A stretch of 11,997 bases of DNA, from contig NZ_JAOQKI010000031.1 of assembly GCF_025567465.1 (NCBI RefSeq), positions 1 through 11,997 of the forward strand. The letters are read 5' to 3'. Positions within the stretch are counted from its first letter, which is position 1, and every line of letters starts with the position of its first letter. This DNA comes from Roseburia_C amylophila (lineage in GTDB: Bacteria > Bacillota > Clostridia > Lachnospirales > Lachnospiraceae). Under the pieces are notes generated by a model that saw only the letters and a program-made list of their open reading frames with translations, searched no databases and was not told the origin of the DNA. The translations under genes and the position numbers were made by a program. Of this stretch, positions 1-7,055 are shown in pieces.

Positions 1-60
1 CTTTCAAGGTTATTTCACTGTTCAGTTATCAAGGTTCTTTGTGTTTTGTTGCTGACCTGC
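1..60 (-). promoter_or_regulatory. Leader of a probable rRNA operon lying beyond the left edge
   Basis: Read on the minus strand, this stretch contains GAACCTTGATAACTGAAC followed closely by AGTGAAATAACCTTGAAAG. It resembles the boxA-like leader and spacer sequence found near ribosomal RNA genes in Firmicutes (the TTCTTTGAAAACTGAA type). It lies directly downstream of two strong minus-strand promoters. I infer that a 16S rRNA gene, or another stable-RNA operon, starts just outside the window. No rRNA sequence is itself present, so the assignment rests on leader resemblance and promoter strength. Confidence 0.5.
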
Positions 61-69
61 AACTTTTAC

Positions 70-98
70 AGAATATCATGTCTGTCAGCTTTTGTCAA
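70..98 (-). promoter_or_regulatory. Strong promoter P2 facing the left edge
   Basis: On the minus strand the -35 box TTGACA (98-93) and the -10 box TATTCT (75-70) are separated by exactly 17 bp. Immediately upstream of the -35 box (about 99-125) is a run of A-tracts on the minus strand, like the UP elements of rRNA promoters. Transcription would run out of the window to the left, into the rRNA-like leader. Confidence 0.65.
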
Positions 99-126
99 CA
101 ACTTTTTTTATTTTTTTAATTCTTAT

Positions 127-161
127 CTCCCGCCGCAGCAGGCGTTTCCTGCGCGGTGGAG
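127..161. other. GC-rich hairpin between tandem promoters
   Basis: The core is GCAGG-CGTTT-CCTGC (138-152). The stem extends outward through GCCGC/GCGGT-type pairs to CTCC/GGAG, with one or two bulges. It stands out in an AT-rich background. On the minus strand it has no U-tract, so it is not a convincing radA terminator; on the plus strand it is followed by TTTT. It would lie at the very 5' end of RNA made from promoter P1, so it could stabilise or process that leader. Confidence 0.5.
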
Positions 162-165
162 TTTT

Positions 166-194
166 ATAATAGCACGTCATTTTCGGGATGTCAA
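166..194 (-). promoter_or_regulatory. Strong promoter P1 facing the left edge
   Basis: On the minus strand the -35 box TTGACA (194-189) and the -10 box TATTAT (171-166) are 17 bp apart. It sits about 96 bp upstream of a second, equally well-formed promoter in the same direction. Tandem P1/P2 promoters are typical of rRNA operons. RNA from P1 would begin near 159, at the edge of the GC-rich hairpin. Confidence 0.6.
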
Positions 195-268
195 CACGAT
201 TTTGCCATATTTATTAAAGTAGGTCATTTGTCGTTTTTTATCTAAATTGTTTGAATTGTGTGCTCAAT

Positions 269-1642
269 TCATTTTTCTTTGGATAAAATATAGCGGATGG
301 CATCCTGTACGTTGCTGACACCCACTACATTTATATTTGAATTCTTCTTCAATCCTGCTTTACAAACTTCAGGTAGAATGCAGGTGGTAAAGCCAAGCTT
401 CTCAGCTTCCTGCACACGCTGTGCTGTCATACTGACTGCGCGTACTTCACCACTTAGTCCTACTTCCCCAAAACAAATGGTCTTCTCATCAATTGGAACA
501 TCTTTATAGCTGGATACAATCGCAAGCACAATACCCAAATCAATTGCGGGTTCATTCATACGGATACCCCCGGCAATATTTACATATGCATCGCAGGAAC
601 TTAAGGACAGTCCCAGTCTCTTTTCTAATACAGCCATCAGAAGATTGACCCTGTTATAATCCGTTCCTGCAGCTGTTCTTCTTGGCATTCCAAAATTGCT
701 GTGGCACACCAGTGCCTGTATTTCCAAAAGAATCGGACGGGTTCCCTCCATAGAGCATGCCACTACAGAACCGGATGCTCCTTCCGGCTTTCCACTTAAC
801 ATATATTCTGAAGGATTTTCCACTTCCCTTAACCCTTCGTTACACATTTCAAATACACCTATCTCATTCGTGGAACCAAAACGGTTCTTCACGCCACGCA
901 ATATACGATATGCCGCATGACGGTCACCTTCAAAATACAATACCGTATCTACCATATGTTCTAACACACGGGGGCCTGCCACAACACCCTCTTTGGTCAC
1001 ATGGCCGACAATAAAAATAGAAATACCAAGCCCCTTTGCAATCTGCATCAGAACTCCGGTTGCTTCCCGGACCTGGGAAACACTGCCAGGCGCCGATGTA
1101 ATATTTTCATTATACATGGTCTGAATTGAGTCAATGACCACGATTTCCGGTTTTGTTCTGCTAATCACTTCTTTGATAGTATCCAGATTGGTCTCACAAA
1201 GCAGTGATAAAGTATCGCCAAATTCTCCGATACGCTCTGCACGAATTTTTATCTGCTGCAGGGATTCCTCTCCGGAAATATATAATACATCGGTCTTCTG
1301 CATGGAAAGATTCCGGCACACCTGTAAAAGCAGCGTGGATTTTCCAATTCCAGGATCTCCACCGACTAAAACAAGGGAACCTTTTACGATTCCACCTCCC
1401 AAAACCCGGTCTAACTCTTTTAGTCCTGTAGTCAGCCGCTCTTCCCGTCCTGTTTTAATATCTGCAATTTTTACAACTTCTGCTTTTGCTGCTTCCTTCC
1501 GCACTTTTGCAGGTGCTGATTTATCTATCACTTCTTCTACAAAAGTATTCCCCCCGCCGCATCCCGGGCACTGTCCCATCCATTTGGATGATTCATAGCC
1601 ACAGTCCTGGCAGAAAAATACGGTTGCTTTTCCCTTTGCCAT
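269..1642 (-). CDS. radA: DNA repair protein RadA/Sms
   Basis: RadA is a RecA-related, DnaB-like helicase that extends recombination intermediates (branch migration) in DNA repair and recombination. The 457-residue protein has the full family architecture and usual length. An N-terminal zinc finger has C11, C14, C25 and C28. The RecA-like ATPase core has Walker A GDPGIGKST (K101) and Walker B IVVIDS near 166-172. The RadA-specific KNRFG motif is at 252-256, and a C-terminal Lon-protease-like domain lacks protease function in this family. The ATG start is supported by a GGGGG ribosome binding site 7 nt upstream. It lies downstream of clpC, the usual Firmicute order, but a 137-residue gene and a terminator intervene. 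I see no clear promoter of its own, so it may depend on read-through or on a weak promoter in 1643-1765. Confidence 0.97.
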   Translation of the reverse strand: MAKGKATVFFCQDCGYESSKWMGQCPGCGGGNTFVEEVIDKSAPAKVRKEAAKAEVVKIADIKTGREERLTTGLKELDRVLGGGIVKGSLVLVGGDPGIGKSTLLLQVCRNLSMQKTDVLYISGEESLQQIKIRAERIGEFGDTLSLLCETNLDTIKEVISRTKPEIVVIDSIQTMYNENITSAPGSVSQVREATGVLMQIAKGLGISIFIVGHVTKEGVVAGPRVLEHMVDTVLYFEGDRHAAYRILRGVKNRFGSTNEIGVFEMCNEGLREVENPSEYMLSGKPEGASGSVVACSMEGTRPILLEIQALVCHSNFGMPRRTAAGTDYNRVNLLMAVLEKRLGLSLSSCDAYVNIAGGIRMNEPAIDLGIVLAIVSSYKDVPIDEKTICFGEVGLSGEVRAVSMTAQRVQEAEKLGFTTCILPEVCKAGLKKNSNINVVGVSNVQDAIRYILSKEK

Positions 1643-1769
1643 CTATTTTCCCCCTTATTCTTGCAATAACTGTCTTTCTTACCTACCGGCAACTGCGAGA
1701 AACACGCTTTACGAGCTTAGTTCCTTCTTTTCTCCCGGATTTTTTCTCGCTACTCGCGTAAATTAGTAA
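1643..1769 (-). other. radA leader region with a widely spaced inverted repeat
   Basis: Between the upstream terminator and radA, an 8-bp perfect inverted repeat, GCGAGAAA (1695-1702) and TTTCTCGC (1743-1750), flanks 40 bp. I find no convincing -35/-10 pair here and no known riboswitch or T-box signature. If transcribed, the arms could pair in the radA 5' untranslated region. Confidence 0.25.
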
Positions 1770-1805
1770 AAAGAGAACCCAATCCGCTGGAATTGGATTC
1801 TCTTT
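1766..1805 (-). terminator. Intrinsic terminator after the 137-residue gene
   Basis: The arms are 1770-1783 and 1792-1805, a 14-bp stem with one T-G wobble and an 8-nt loop. On the minus strand the stem is followed by a T5 run (1772-1768, partly in the stem base). It begins 24 bp after the stop codon of the gene ending at 1830, which fits a terminator separating that gene from radA. Confidence 0.8.
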
Positions 1806-1829
1806 CTTATCATCTTATTGATTATCCAT

Positions 1830-2243
1830 TTATACCCTGGATACTTTTACTGCAACCGGAGTTTCCGGGTCTAATTCAACGCTAAGTGTTAATTTACCAC
1901 CTAAATTGGTCTTCATCTGACCAATTGATTTTCCTGCTACAAATACATCATACTCTGTCTCTTCCATTAAGCCAAGTGTAATCTCTGCATCTTCCGGTCC
2001 CTCTACTTCAAATTCCACACCGTTTTCAGATGCTGCCATATTTGTAACTGCAGTTCCTGGAACAGATTCATATACAAACATTCCATTTCTCTCTAATTTG
2101 GTAATCTCACGAAATGTCTTAACTTTGTACAAATCTCCTGCATGTTCAAAATTGTCCAGTTTGGATTTTGCGCCCAGTGTATAATCTCCAAAACTGATTG
2201 TTCCGTTTGCTTCTGAACGAATTAATTCTGCAACTACAGCCAT
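1830..2243 (-). CDS. Conserved-looking hypothetical protein, beta-rich, 137 residues
   Basis: I do not recognise a defined domain. The protein is soluble, with no signal peptide or membrane segment, and is acidic. It is predicted from its pattern to be mostly beta strand, with phrases such as ANGTISFGDYTLG near the start, KTFREITKLERNGMFVYES in the middle and TNLGGKLTLSVEL near the end. I have a weak recollection that similar short proteins of gut Clostridia carry the automatic label endosialidase; nothing here supports enzymatic activity. The start is firm, with AGGAGG 7 nt before the ATG. It sits between clpC and radA with its own -10 element and its own terminator, so it appears to be a single-gene unit and not simply part of a clpC-radA operon. 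Confidence 0.85.
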   Translation of the reverse strand: MAVVAELIRSEANGTISFGDYTLGAKSKLDNFEHAGDLYKVKTFREITKLERNGMFVYESVPGTAVTNMAASENGVEFEVEGPEDAEITLGLMEETEYDVFVAGKSIGQMKTNLGGKLTLSVELDPETPVAVKVSRV

Positions 2244-2258
2244 TTTTTATCCTCCTAT

Positions 2259-2281
2259 AAGCCACTATCCCATGATGGCTT
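2259..2281. other. Hairpin just upstream of the ribosome binding site
   Basis: AAGCCA (2259-2264) pairs with TGGCTT (2276-2281), directly before the AGGAGG (2256-2251) of the 137-residue gene. On the plus strand it is followed by T's; on the minus strand it has no U-tract. It is therefore a poor clpC terminator and more likely sits in the 5' untranslated region of the next gene, where it could affect translation or RNA stability. Confidence 0.35.
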
Positions 2282-2302
2282 TTTCGTAAATTTTATGAAA
2301 AT

Positions 2303-2331
2303 ATTATAGCTTATCTCGACACATTTTTCCA
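2303..2331 (-). promoter_or_regulatory. Probable promoter of the 137-residue gene
   Basis: A perfect -10 box TATAAT (2308-2303, minus strand) lies in the short gap after clpC. Spacing of 17 bp gives a poor -35 match (TGGAAA, 2331-2326). Transcription would start near 2296, leaving a leader of about 50 nt that includes the hairpin at 2259-2281. Confidence 0.45.
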
Positions 2332-2332
2332 G

Positions 2333-4792
2333 TTATTTTGATGAATTCACAACGGTTTTTATTTCCTTTTTTACCATGCGGATTTTCACATCATCTCCCG
2401 GCTTGATTTTACCGGATAAAATCTCTTCTGCCAGCATATCTTCTATCTGTGTCTGTATCATACGCCGCAATGGTCTTGCTCCATATTTCGGATTGTATGC
2501 CTTCTCAGCAATGTATCCTTTTACGCTGCCGGTTATGGTCAGATGGATACCCATCTGTTTTTCACACCGGTCAATTAAAGATTTGCTTAAAATGGTGACA
2601 ATCTTCTTCATGTCCTCTTTATTGAGAGCCCGGAATACAATGGTCTCGTCAATTCGGTTTAAGAACTCCGGCTTAAAGATTCTCTGGACTTCTTCCATTA
2701 CACCATTTTTCATGTATTCATAATTCTTCTTTTCATCTTCGCCTGCAGCAAATCCAAGCTTCTTCGGTGCAATGATAGACTGCGCCCCTGCATTGGAAGT
2801 CATAATGATAATCGTATTCTTAAAATCTACCCGTCTGCCCTGGGCATCTGTAATCTGTCCATCATCCAGTACCTGAAGCAATACATTAAATACATCCGGG
2901 TGTGCCTTTTCAATTTCATCAAAAAGAATAACAGAATATGGTTTTCTTCTGACCTTTTCGCTGAGCTGGCCGCCTTCTTCATAACCTACATAACCTGGCG
3001 GTGAACCAATCATTTTAGAAACACTGTGCTTCTCCATGTACTCTGACATATCAACACGAATCATTGCCTGCTCATCGCCAAAGACAGCCTCTGCCAGTGC
3101 CTTTGTTATCTCTGTTTTACCAACTCCGGTCGGTCCTAAGAAAAGGAAGGAACCTATCGGACGATGCGGATCTTTTAATCCTACCCGTCCTCTTCTGACT
3201 GCTCTTGCCACTGCACTGACTGCTTCTTCCTGTCCTACTACACGCTTATGCAGTGTCTTTTCCAGACGGTTGAGACGTGCAGCCTCGCCCTCTGCCAGTC
3301 TCTTCACCGGTATCTTTGTCCAGTCAGATACAATTTCTGCAATTTCATTTTCTCCAACAACCAGTTTCTTCTTGTCTGCATCCCGATGGTATTTTTCCAC
3401 CTGCTTTTCGTATTTCTTCCGGACAGCTTCCTTCTCCTTGCGGATTGCCCCGGCATCTTCAAACCGCTGTTCCATCAATGCCGTCTCCATATCGTCCTCT
3501 AACTGAGCAGCCTTACGTTCCAGTTCACTAATCTTCTCCGGCATTTTAAATCCGCCAAGGCGAACCTTCGAGGAAGCCTCATCCATCAAATCAATGGCCT
3601 TATCCGGCAGATAACGGTCTGCAATATAACGGATAGACAGCTTCACTGCGGCTTCAATTCCGGCATCTGTAATCTGTACATGATGATGCTTCTCATAGCG
3701 TTCTCTTAATCCCTTTAATATTTCTATTGTCTGCTCTTCCGTCGGTTCTTCCACCGTTACCGGCTGGAAACGACGTTCCAGGGCTGCATCTTTTTCAATA
3801 TATTTACGGTATTCTTCTAATGTGGTTGCTCCGATTAATTGTATTTCTCCACGGGCAAGGGATGGCTTTAAAATATTGGATGCATCAATAGCACCTTCCG
3901 CTCCACCTGCTCCGATAATGGTATGAAGTTCATCTATGAAAAGAAGTACATTTCCTGCTTCTGTCACTTCACGAATGACTTTCTTAATCCGCTCTTCAAA
4001 TTCTCCACGGTATTTAGAGCCTGCTACCATTCCGGATAAATCCAGTGTTACCACTCGTTTTCCCCGGACTGTATCCGGAACCAGTCCGGATGCAATACGC
4101 TGGGCAAGTCCTTCTGCAATAGCTGTCTTTCCAACTCCCGGCTCTCCAATCAGGCATGGATTATTTTTCGTCCTGCGGCTTAAAATCTGAATCACGCGGG
4201 CAATCTCTGCCTCTCTGCCAATCACCGGGTCTATCTCACCATAGGCTGCCATAGCAGTTAAATCCCTGGAATACTGGTCTAAGGTTGGCGTTACTTCTAC
4301 TGCTTTCTTTTTTCCGGATTTGCTTGCCGCAATCTCCTCTTTATAGCGGTTTACGTCTTCTCCCATGGCTACCAGAGTCTCGATATAAATCTTCTGGATA
4401 TTCACACCCAGTGTATTCAACAGACGTACACCGGCACAGTCTGCCTCTTTCAATAATGCAATTAAAAGGTGTTCTGTTCCGATATTCTCATTGTCAAAAC
4501 GCTCTGCCTCCTGGTCAGCGGTCTCAATGATATGCTGAATCCTTGGAGAATAACCTTTCCGGTCTAATACTGCCACATCCGAAGATGGAGCGATTAAATC
4601 TTCTATCAGTTCTACCAGACGGGTTTCTTCTACTCCCGCATCCATCAGAACACAGGCAGCTACTCCACTGCCTTCTTTTAGCAATCCCAGTAAAAGGTGC
4701 TCTGTTCCAATATAATTATGATGCATGCTTCTGGCTGCCTTTGTCGTCAGTTCTATTACTTTTTGCGCTTGTTTTGTATATGGTTTATGCAT
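2333..4792 (-). CDS. clpC: ATP-dependent Clp protease ATP-binding subunit ClpC
   Basis: ClpC is the AAA+ unfoldase that feeds substrates to the ClpP peptidase in Firmicutes. At 819 residues it has the normal length and order. The double Clp-N repeat occupies about 1-145. The first AAA+ module has Walker A GEPGVGKT (216-223) and Walker B LLFIDE (283-288). A UVR-type coiled middle region lies around 425-465. The second module has Walker A GPTGVGKT (553-560) and Walker B VILFDE (621-626). The LGF tripeptide at 679-681 matches the ClpP-docking loop, so this is a ClpP partner and not a ClpB-type disaggregase. The start is set by AGGAGG 5 nt before the ATG. Only 31 bp separate it from the upstream cadherin-like gene, so they are probably co-transcribed. 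ctsR, mcsA and mcsB are absent from the upstream position and I see no CtsR operator, so heat-shock control here may differ from Bacillus. Confidence 0.97.
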   Translation of the reverse strand: MHKPYTKQAQKVIELTTKAARSMHHNYIGTEHLLLGLLKEGSGVAACVLMDAGVEETRLVELIEDLIAPSSDVAVLDRKGYSPRIQHIIETADQEAERFDNENIGTEHLLIALLKEADCAGVRLLNTLGVNIQKIYIETLVAMGEDVNRYKEEIAASKSGKKKAVEVTPTLDQYSRDLTAMAAYGEIDPVIGREAEIARVIQILSRRTKNNPCLIGEPGVGKTAIAEGLAQRIASGLVPDTVRGKRVVTLDLSGMVAGSKYRGEFEERIKKVIREVTEAGNVLLFIDELHTIIGAGGAEGAIDASNILKPSLARGEIQLIGATTLEEYRKYIEKDAALERRFQPVTVEEPTEEQTIEILKGLRERYEKHHHVQITDAGIEAAVKLSIRYIADRYLPDKAIDLMDEASSKVRLGGFKMPEKISELERKAAQLEDDMETALMEQRFEDAGAIRKEKEAVRKKYEKQVEKYHRDADKKKLVVGENEIAEIVSDWTKIPVKRLAEGEAARLNRLEKTLHKRVVGQEEAVSAVARAVRRGRVGLKDPHRPIGSFLFLGPTGVGKTEITKALAEAVFGDEQAMIRVDMSEYMEKHSVSKMIGSPPGYVGYEEGGQLSEKVRRKPYSVILFDEIEKAHPDVFNVLLQVLDDGQITDAQGRRVDFKNTIIIMTSNAGAQSIIAPKKLGFAAGEDEKKNYEYMKNGVMEEVQRIFKPEFLNRIDETIVFRALNKEDMKKIVTILSKSLIDRCEKQMGIHLTITGSVKGYIAEKAYNPKYGARPLRRMIQTQIEDMLAEEILSGKIKPGDDVKIRMVKKEIKTVVNSSK

Positions 4793-4823
4793 AAAATCCT
4801 CCTGTCACTACGCGCCAATTCTC

Positions 4824-6368
4824 TTATAAATCATTTAAATCCATTACTTCAATATCATCATCTGATGATTCTTTTTCAATAAAGTCATCATGGCTTGCAA
4901 AGATTCCATTATCTTCATCATCGTCATCAAAAATATCTTTGCTCCGCCGTTTCTTCTCTTTTTTTTCTCTCTTTTCCTTTTCACGTTTCTTTCTGCCGGA
5001 CATAAATTCCGGTTCTTCTTCAAATTCTTCCATAAAGTCAGTTTCGCCTAACCGTTCTGCCACTTCTTCCGGTAACTGAGCGGCGGAATCCGCTTCTTCT
5101 TTTTCTTCTGACTCTGCTTTCTCCGGTAAATCCTTCACTGCACTGGTCTCTTTTTTTTCGACCGGTTCTTCTTCGACTTTACCGGCATCTTCTACGAATT
5201 TCTGTTTCTTCTTTGCCTTTCTGCGTTTTTCTTCTTCAAAGATATCTACTGCTTCTTCGATTTCATCATCGTCCTCTTCTTCATAACCTCTTCTTCCACG
5301 AAGCAACAGATTAATAATGATAAAAATAAGAATTACGATTACTACAATTAATCCGGCAATAATTTTTAAATCCCGGTCTTTTCTAGCGGTATATTTGTCA
5401 TTTAAGTCATTTAATGCATTCTGAAGATAGGTGGTATCGGTATCCTCCTCCGTGCTGTCACTGTACTGGTATTCGCTGAAGGTTCCATCACTGGTATTGT
5501 AATTATACCAGCCTTCCTGTCCATCATTTGTCATTCCATATACGGTATAAATATTTTCTGTATCTGTTGCGTATGCATCTTCAAATGTACTGTCCCCAAC
5601 CTGAATAGGCGTGGTTGCTTCGCCCGGTACAAAGGAAGTCACTGCCGAAGGTGTCATTAAAATCAGATAATTATCCCCATTATCGATACGAATATATGGA
5701 CACACACTGCCATCGGTGCCATTTACCACATAAAAGCCTGCATTTCCTGCTGCATCTGTCATATATAAAAGAGATAAATTACCATTGTTAAAAGCAGCAC
5801 CACGGTATTCAGCTCCCTGATAAGTTACCTGCGCTTCTGTAAAATCTGCCGGAATCTGTTCTGCTGCGAAATCTTCTGACACGGTATAGGCAGATACAGT
5901 ATCGTCCGGTGTGGCTGTATCTGTGCCATTATCTGCTCCGGTATTATTGTCCGCCGGAGTATTGCCTGTGTCTGTGCTTGTTGTAGTATCTGTTGCAGCA
6001 CCTGTTGCAGACTTGGTTATGGTCAGATGATAAGTTGCAAGATTTCCATTCTCTGCCTGCACTACTACGTCAATCTTTGTATCTCCATCTGTTTTTAAGG
6101 TAGTGGTTCCCACCCCGGACTGAATCGTTGCTGCCGGATTTACCGTTTTTGCACTTACCGTCACGCTGCTTACATCCTGTGCTACCTGTACCGTATAGTA
6201 CATACGGCTTCCTTCAAATGCAGGTGATAATGAACCCTCGGCTACTGTCAGTGTCTCCAGCGAATTATCCGCAGGACCTGCATATACCTGCATCGGCATT
6301 CCTGACATGGCAAAAATGCAAATCAATGACATGAAAAGTATCTCTATCTTACGAATTGTTTTCTTCAT
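4824..6368 (-). CDS. Membrane-anchored cadherin-like beta-sandwich protein
   Basis: This 514-residue protein has an N-terminal signal sequence (about 1-30, ending near MQVYAG). A cadherin-like beta-sandwich repeat follows at about 37-119 (start LETLTVAEGSLSPAF, end YHLTITKS). Next come a Thr/Asp/Asn-rich linker (120-158) and an extracellular region without a recognised domain (about 159-310). One strong membrane helix lies at about 335-357. The long cytoplasmic tail (358-514) is extremely charged, alternating acidic blocks with Lys/Arg-Glu runs (KEKE-like, about 458-477) and ending in an Asp/Glu-rich tip. I infer a cell-surface or sensor-like protein with its tail facing the cytosol, where ClpC works. 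The start has AAGGAG 7 nt upstream and follows a strong promoter. Its function is unknown. Confidence 0.85.
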   Translation of the reverse strand: MKKTIRKIEILFMSLICIFAMSGMPMQVYAGPADNSLETLTVAEGSLSPAFEGSRMYYTVQVAQDVSSVTVSAKTVNPAATIQSGVGTTTLKTDGDTKIDVVVQAENGNLATYHLTITKSATGAATDTTTSTDTGNTPADNNTGADNGTDTATPDDTVSAYTVSEDFAAEQIPADFTEAQVTYQGAEYRGAAFNNGNLSLLYMTDAAGNAGFYVVNGTDGSVCPYIRIDNGDNYLILMTPSAVTSFVPGEATTPIQVGDSTFEDAYATDTENIYTVYGMTNDGQEGWYNYNTSDGTFSEYQYSDSTEEDTDTTYLQNALNDLNDKYTARKDRDLKIIAGLIVVIVILIFIIINLLLRGRRGYEEEDDDEIEEAVDIFEEEKRRKAKKKQKFVEDAGKVEEEPVEKKETSAVKDLPEKAESEEKEEADSAAQLPEEVAERLGETDFMEEFEEEPEFMSGRKKREKEKREKKEKKRRSKDIFDDDDEDNGIFASHDDFIEKESSDDDIEVMDLNDL

Positions 6369-6407
6369 TTTCCGTCTCCTTCAATTCCCTTTTTCTCCAA
6401 AACAACA

Positions 6408-6428
6408 GAAAATCTTCTTTTGATTTTC
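6408..6428. other. Perfect inverted repeat in the 5' untranslated region
   Basis: GAAAATC (6408-6414) and GATTTTC (6422-6428) are perfect 7-bp arms around a 7-nt spacer. They lie between the promoter at 6450-6478 and the start codon of the cadherin-like gene. It could be a regulator binding site or a weak hairpin. It does not match the CtsR or HrcA (CIRCE) operators. Confidence 0.35.
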
Positions 6429-6449
6429 CTGTACAATATAATCAGTTTC

Positions 6450-6478
6450 ATTATAGAAAACTATCGGGAATGCGTCAA
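6450..6478 (-). promoter_or_regulatory. Promoter for the cadherin-like gene and probably clpC
   Basis: The -35 box TTGACG (6478-6473) and a perfect -10 box TATAAT (6455-6450) are separated by 17 bp on the minus strand. Transcription would begin near 6443, giving a leader of roughly 75 nt. It is a good housekeeping sigma-A promoter, and the only strong one I see upstream of clpC. Confidence 0.75.
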
Positions 6479-6488
6479 CCTCAATTCG

Positions 6489-6531
6489 AAAAACCATGTC
6501 GTACTTATCCCACGGATATGTCTAACGGTTT
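6489..6531 (-). terminator. Possible terminator overlapping the stop of the 75-residue gene
   Basis: AAACC (6491-6495) pairs with GGTTT (6527-6531), and inside that TATCC (6506-6510) pairs with GGATA (6514-6518) around a 3-nt loop; the middle is imperfect. On the minus strand the structure ends in a T5 run (6493-6489). It includes the stop codon (6524-6522) and sits before the next promoter. Confidence 0.45.
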
Positions 6532-6749
6532 GCCCTGATTAACCATCCCCACACAACTCCGGCAAGAGAAAGTCCTGCTGTAATTGCTACTCTGTGGTTC
6601 CAGTCTGTAATATCCTGTCCCAGCAAAGCTGCCAGCAGTAATAATGTTCCACCGCTTACCATAAGGGCTGCAAGAGCTGCAAGCACTATCATTTCCATTC
6701 TTGACGGATGTTTCTTTCCTCTTCTTACATGTACTGTATTATCACGCAT
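6522..6749 (-). CDS. Small membrane protein, 75 residues
   Basis: I do not recognise a family. The N-terminus is basic and hydrophilic (1-19). Two membrane helices follow at about 20-44 and 53-71, joined by a short polar loop (GQDITDWNH), and the protein ends in a basic tail. By the positive-inside rule both ends probably face the cytoplasm. The ATG is preceded by GGGAGG at 8 nt, good evidence of a real gene despite its size. It appears monocistronic: 306 bp without a recognised gene lie upstream and a possible terminator overlaps its end. No function can be assigned. Confidence 0.75.
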   Translation of the reverse strand: MRDNTVHVRRGKKHPSRMEMIVLAALAALMVSGGTLLLLAALLGQDITDWNHRVAITAGLSLAGVVWGWLIRANR

Positions 6750-7055
6750 AATTGTGACCTCCCTGTGTCTTTTTTCTTATCTTTTCCTTCGCTTTTCTGC
6801 CACTTTTCTGGTATTTTTCAGTGGCTTTGCTCTCTGATAAGATTATGTTACAACAGGATGTGTCCCATATTTTGTACCTATATTATGTAAACTTATTTTT
6901 CGATTTTTTCTAAATACTTTGTTCCGAATCCAACCTTTTACAATAAATATAACGCTTGATAACCACCATAACCTGTCCTGCAGCTTCTTTGGATGCATAA
7001 CAATGCAAAAGAGTTCTGCCGGCACAACACCCACAAAACTCTTTTCTCATATCCG
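6750..7055. other. Intergenic region without a recognised gene
   Basis: This stretch holds the GGGAGG ribosome binding site of the 75-residue gene, a weak inverted repeat GCCACT/AGTGGC (6799-6804 and 6820-6825), and the terminator-like hairpin at 7007-7045. A small perfect hairpin, TGCAT-AACA-ATGCA, lies at 6994-7007. An open frame on the minus strand (6843-7034, about 63 codons) starts at GTG without a clear ribosome binding site and has no recognisable character, so I do not call it. I find no convincing promoter. Confidence 0.5.
7007..7045 (-). terminator. Probable terminator after the Lgt-like gene
   Basis: AAAAGAGTT (7007-7015) and AACTCTTTT (7037-7045) form a 9-bp perfect stem starting 10 bp after the stop at 7056. 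The loop is 21 nt, larger than usual, and the T-run is the outer part of the stem itself, so it could work in both directions. Confidence 0.55.

Noticed and set aside
1134..1598. Plus-strand open frame opposite radA
   Set aside because: It is a shadow of the conserved RadA ATPase coding sequence, with no ribosome binding site or domain.
3036..3506. Long plus-strand open frame opposite clpC
   Set aside because: It is antisense to the highly conserved second AAA+ region, Ser/Thr/Phe-rich as expected from reverse translation, and has no start signals.
6843..7034. Minus-strand open frame of about 63 codons between the 75-residue gene and the Lgt-like gene
   Set aside because: It starts at GTG without a convincing ribosome binding site, overlaps the terminator hairpin and has no recognisable features.
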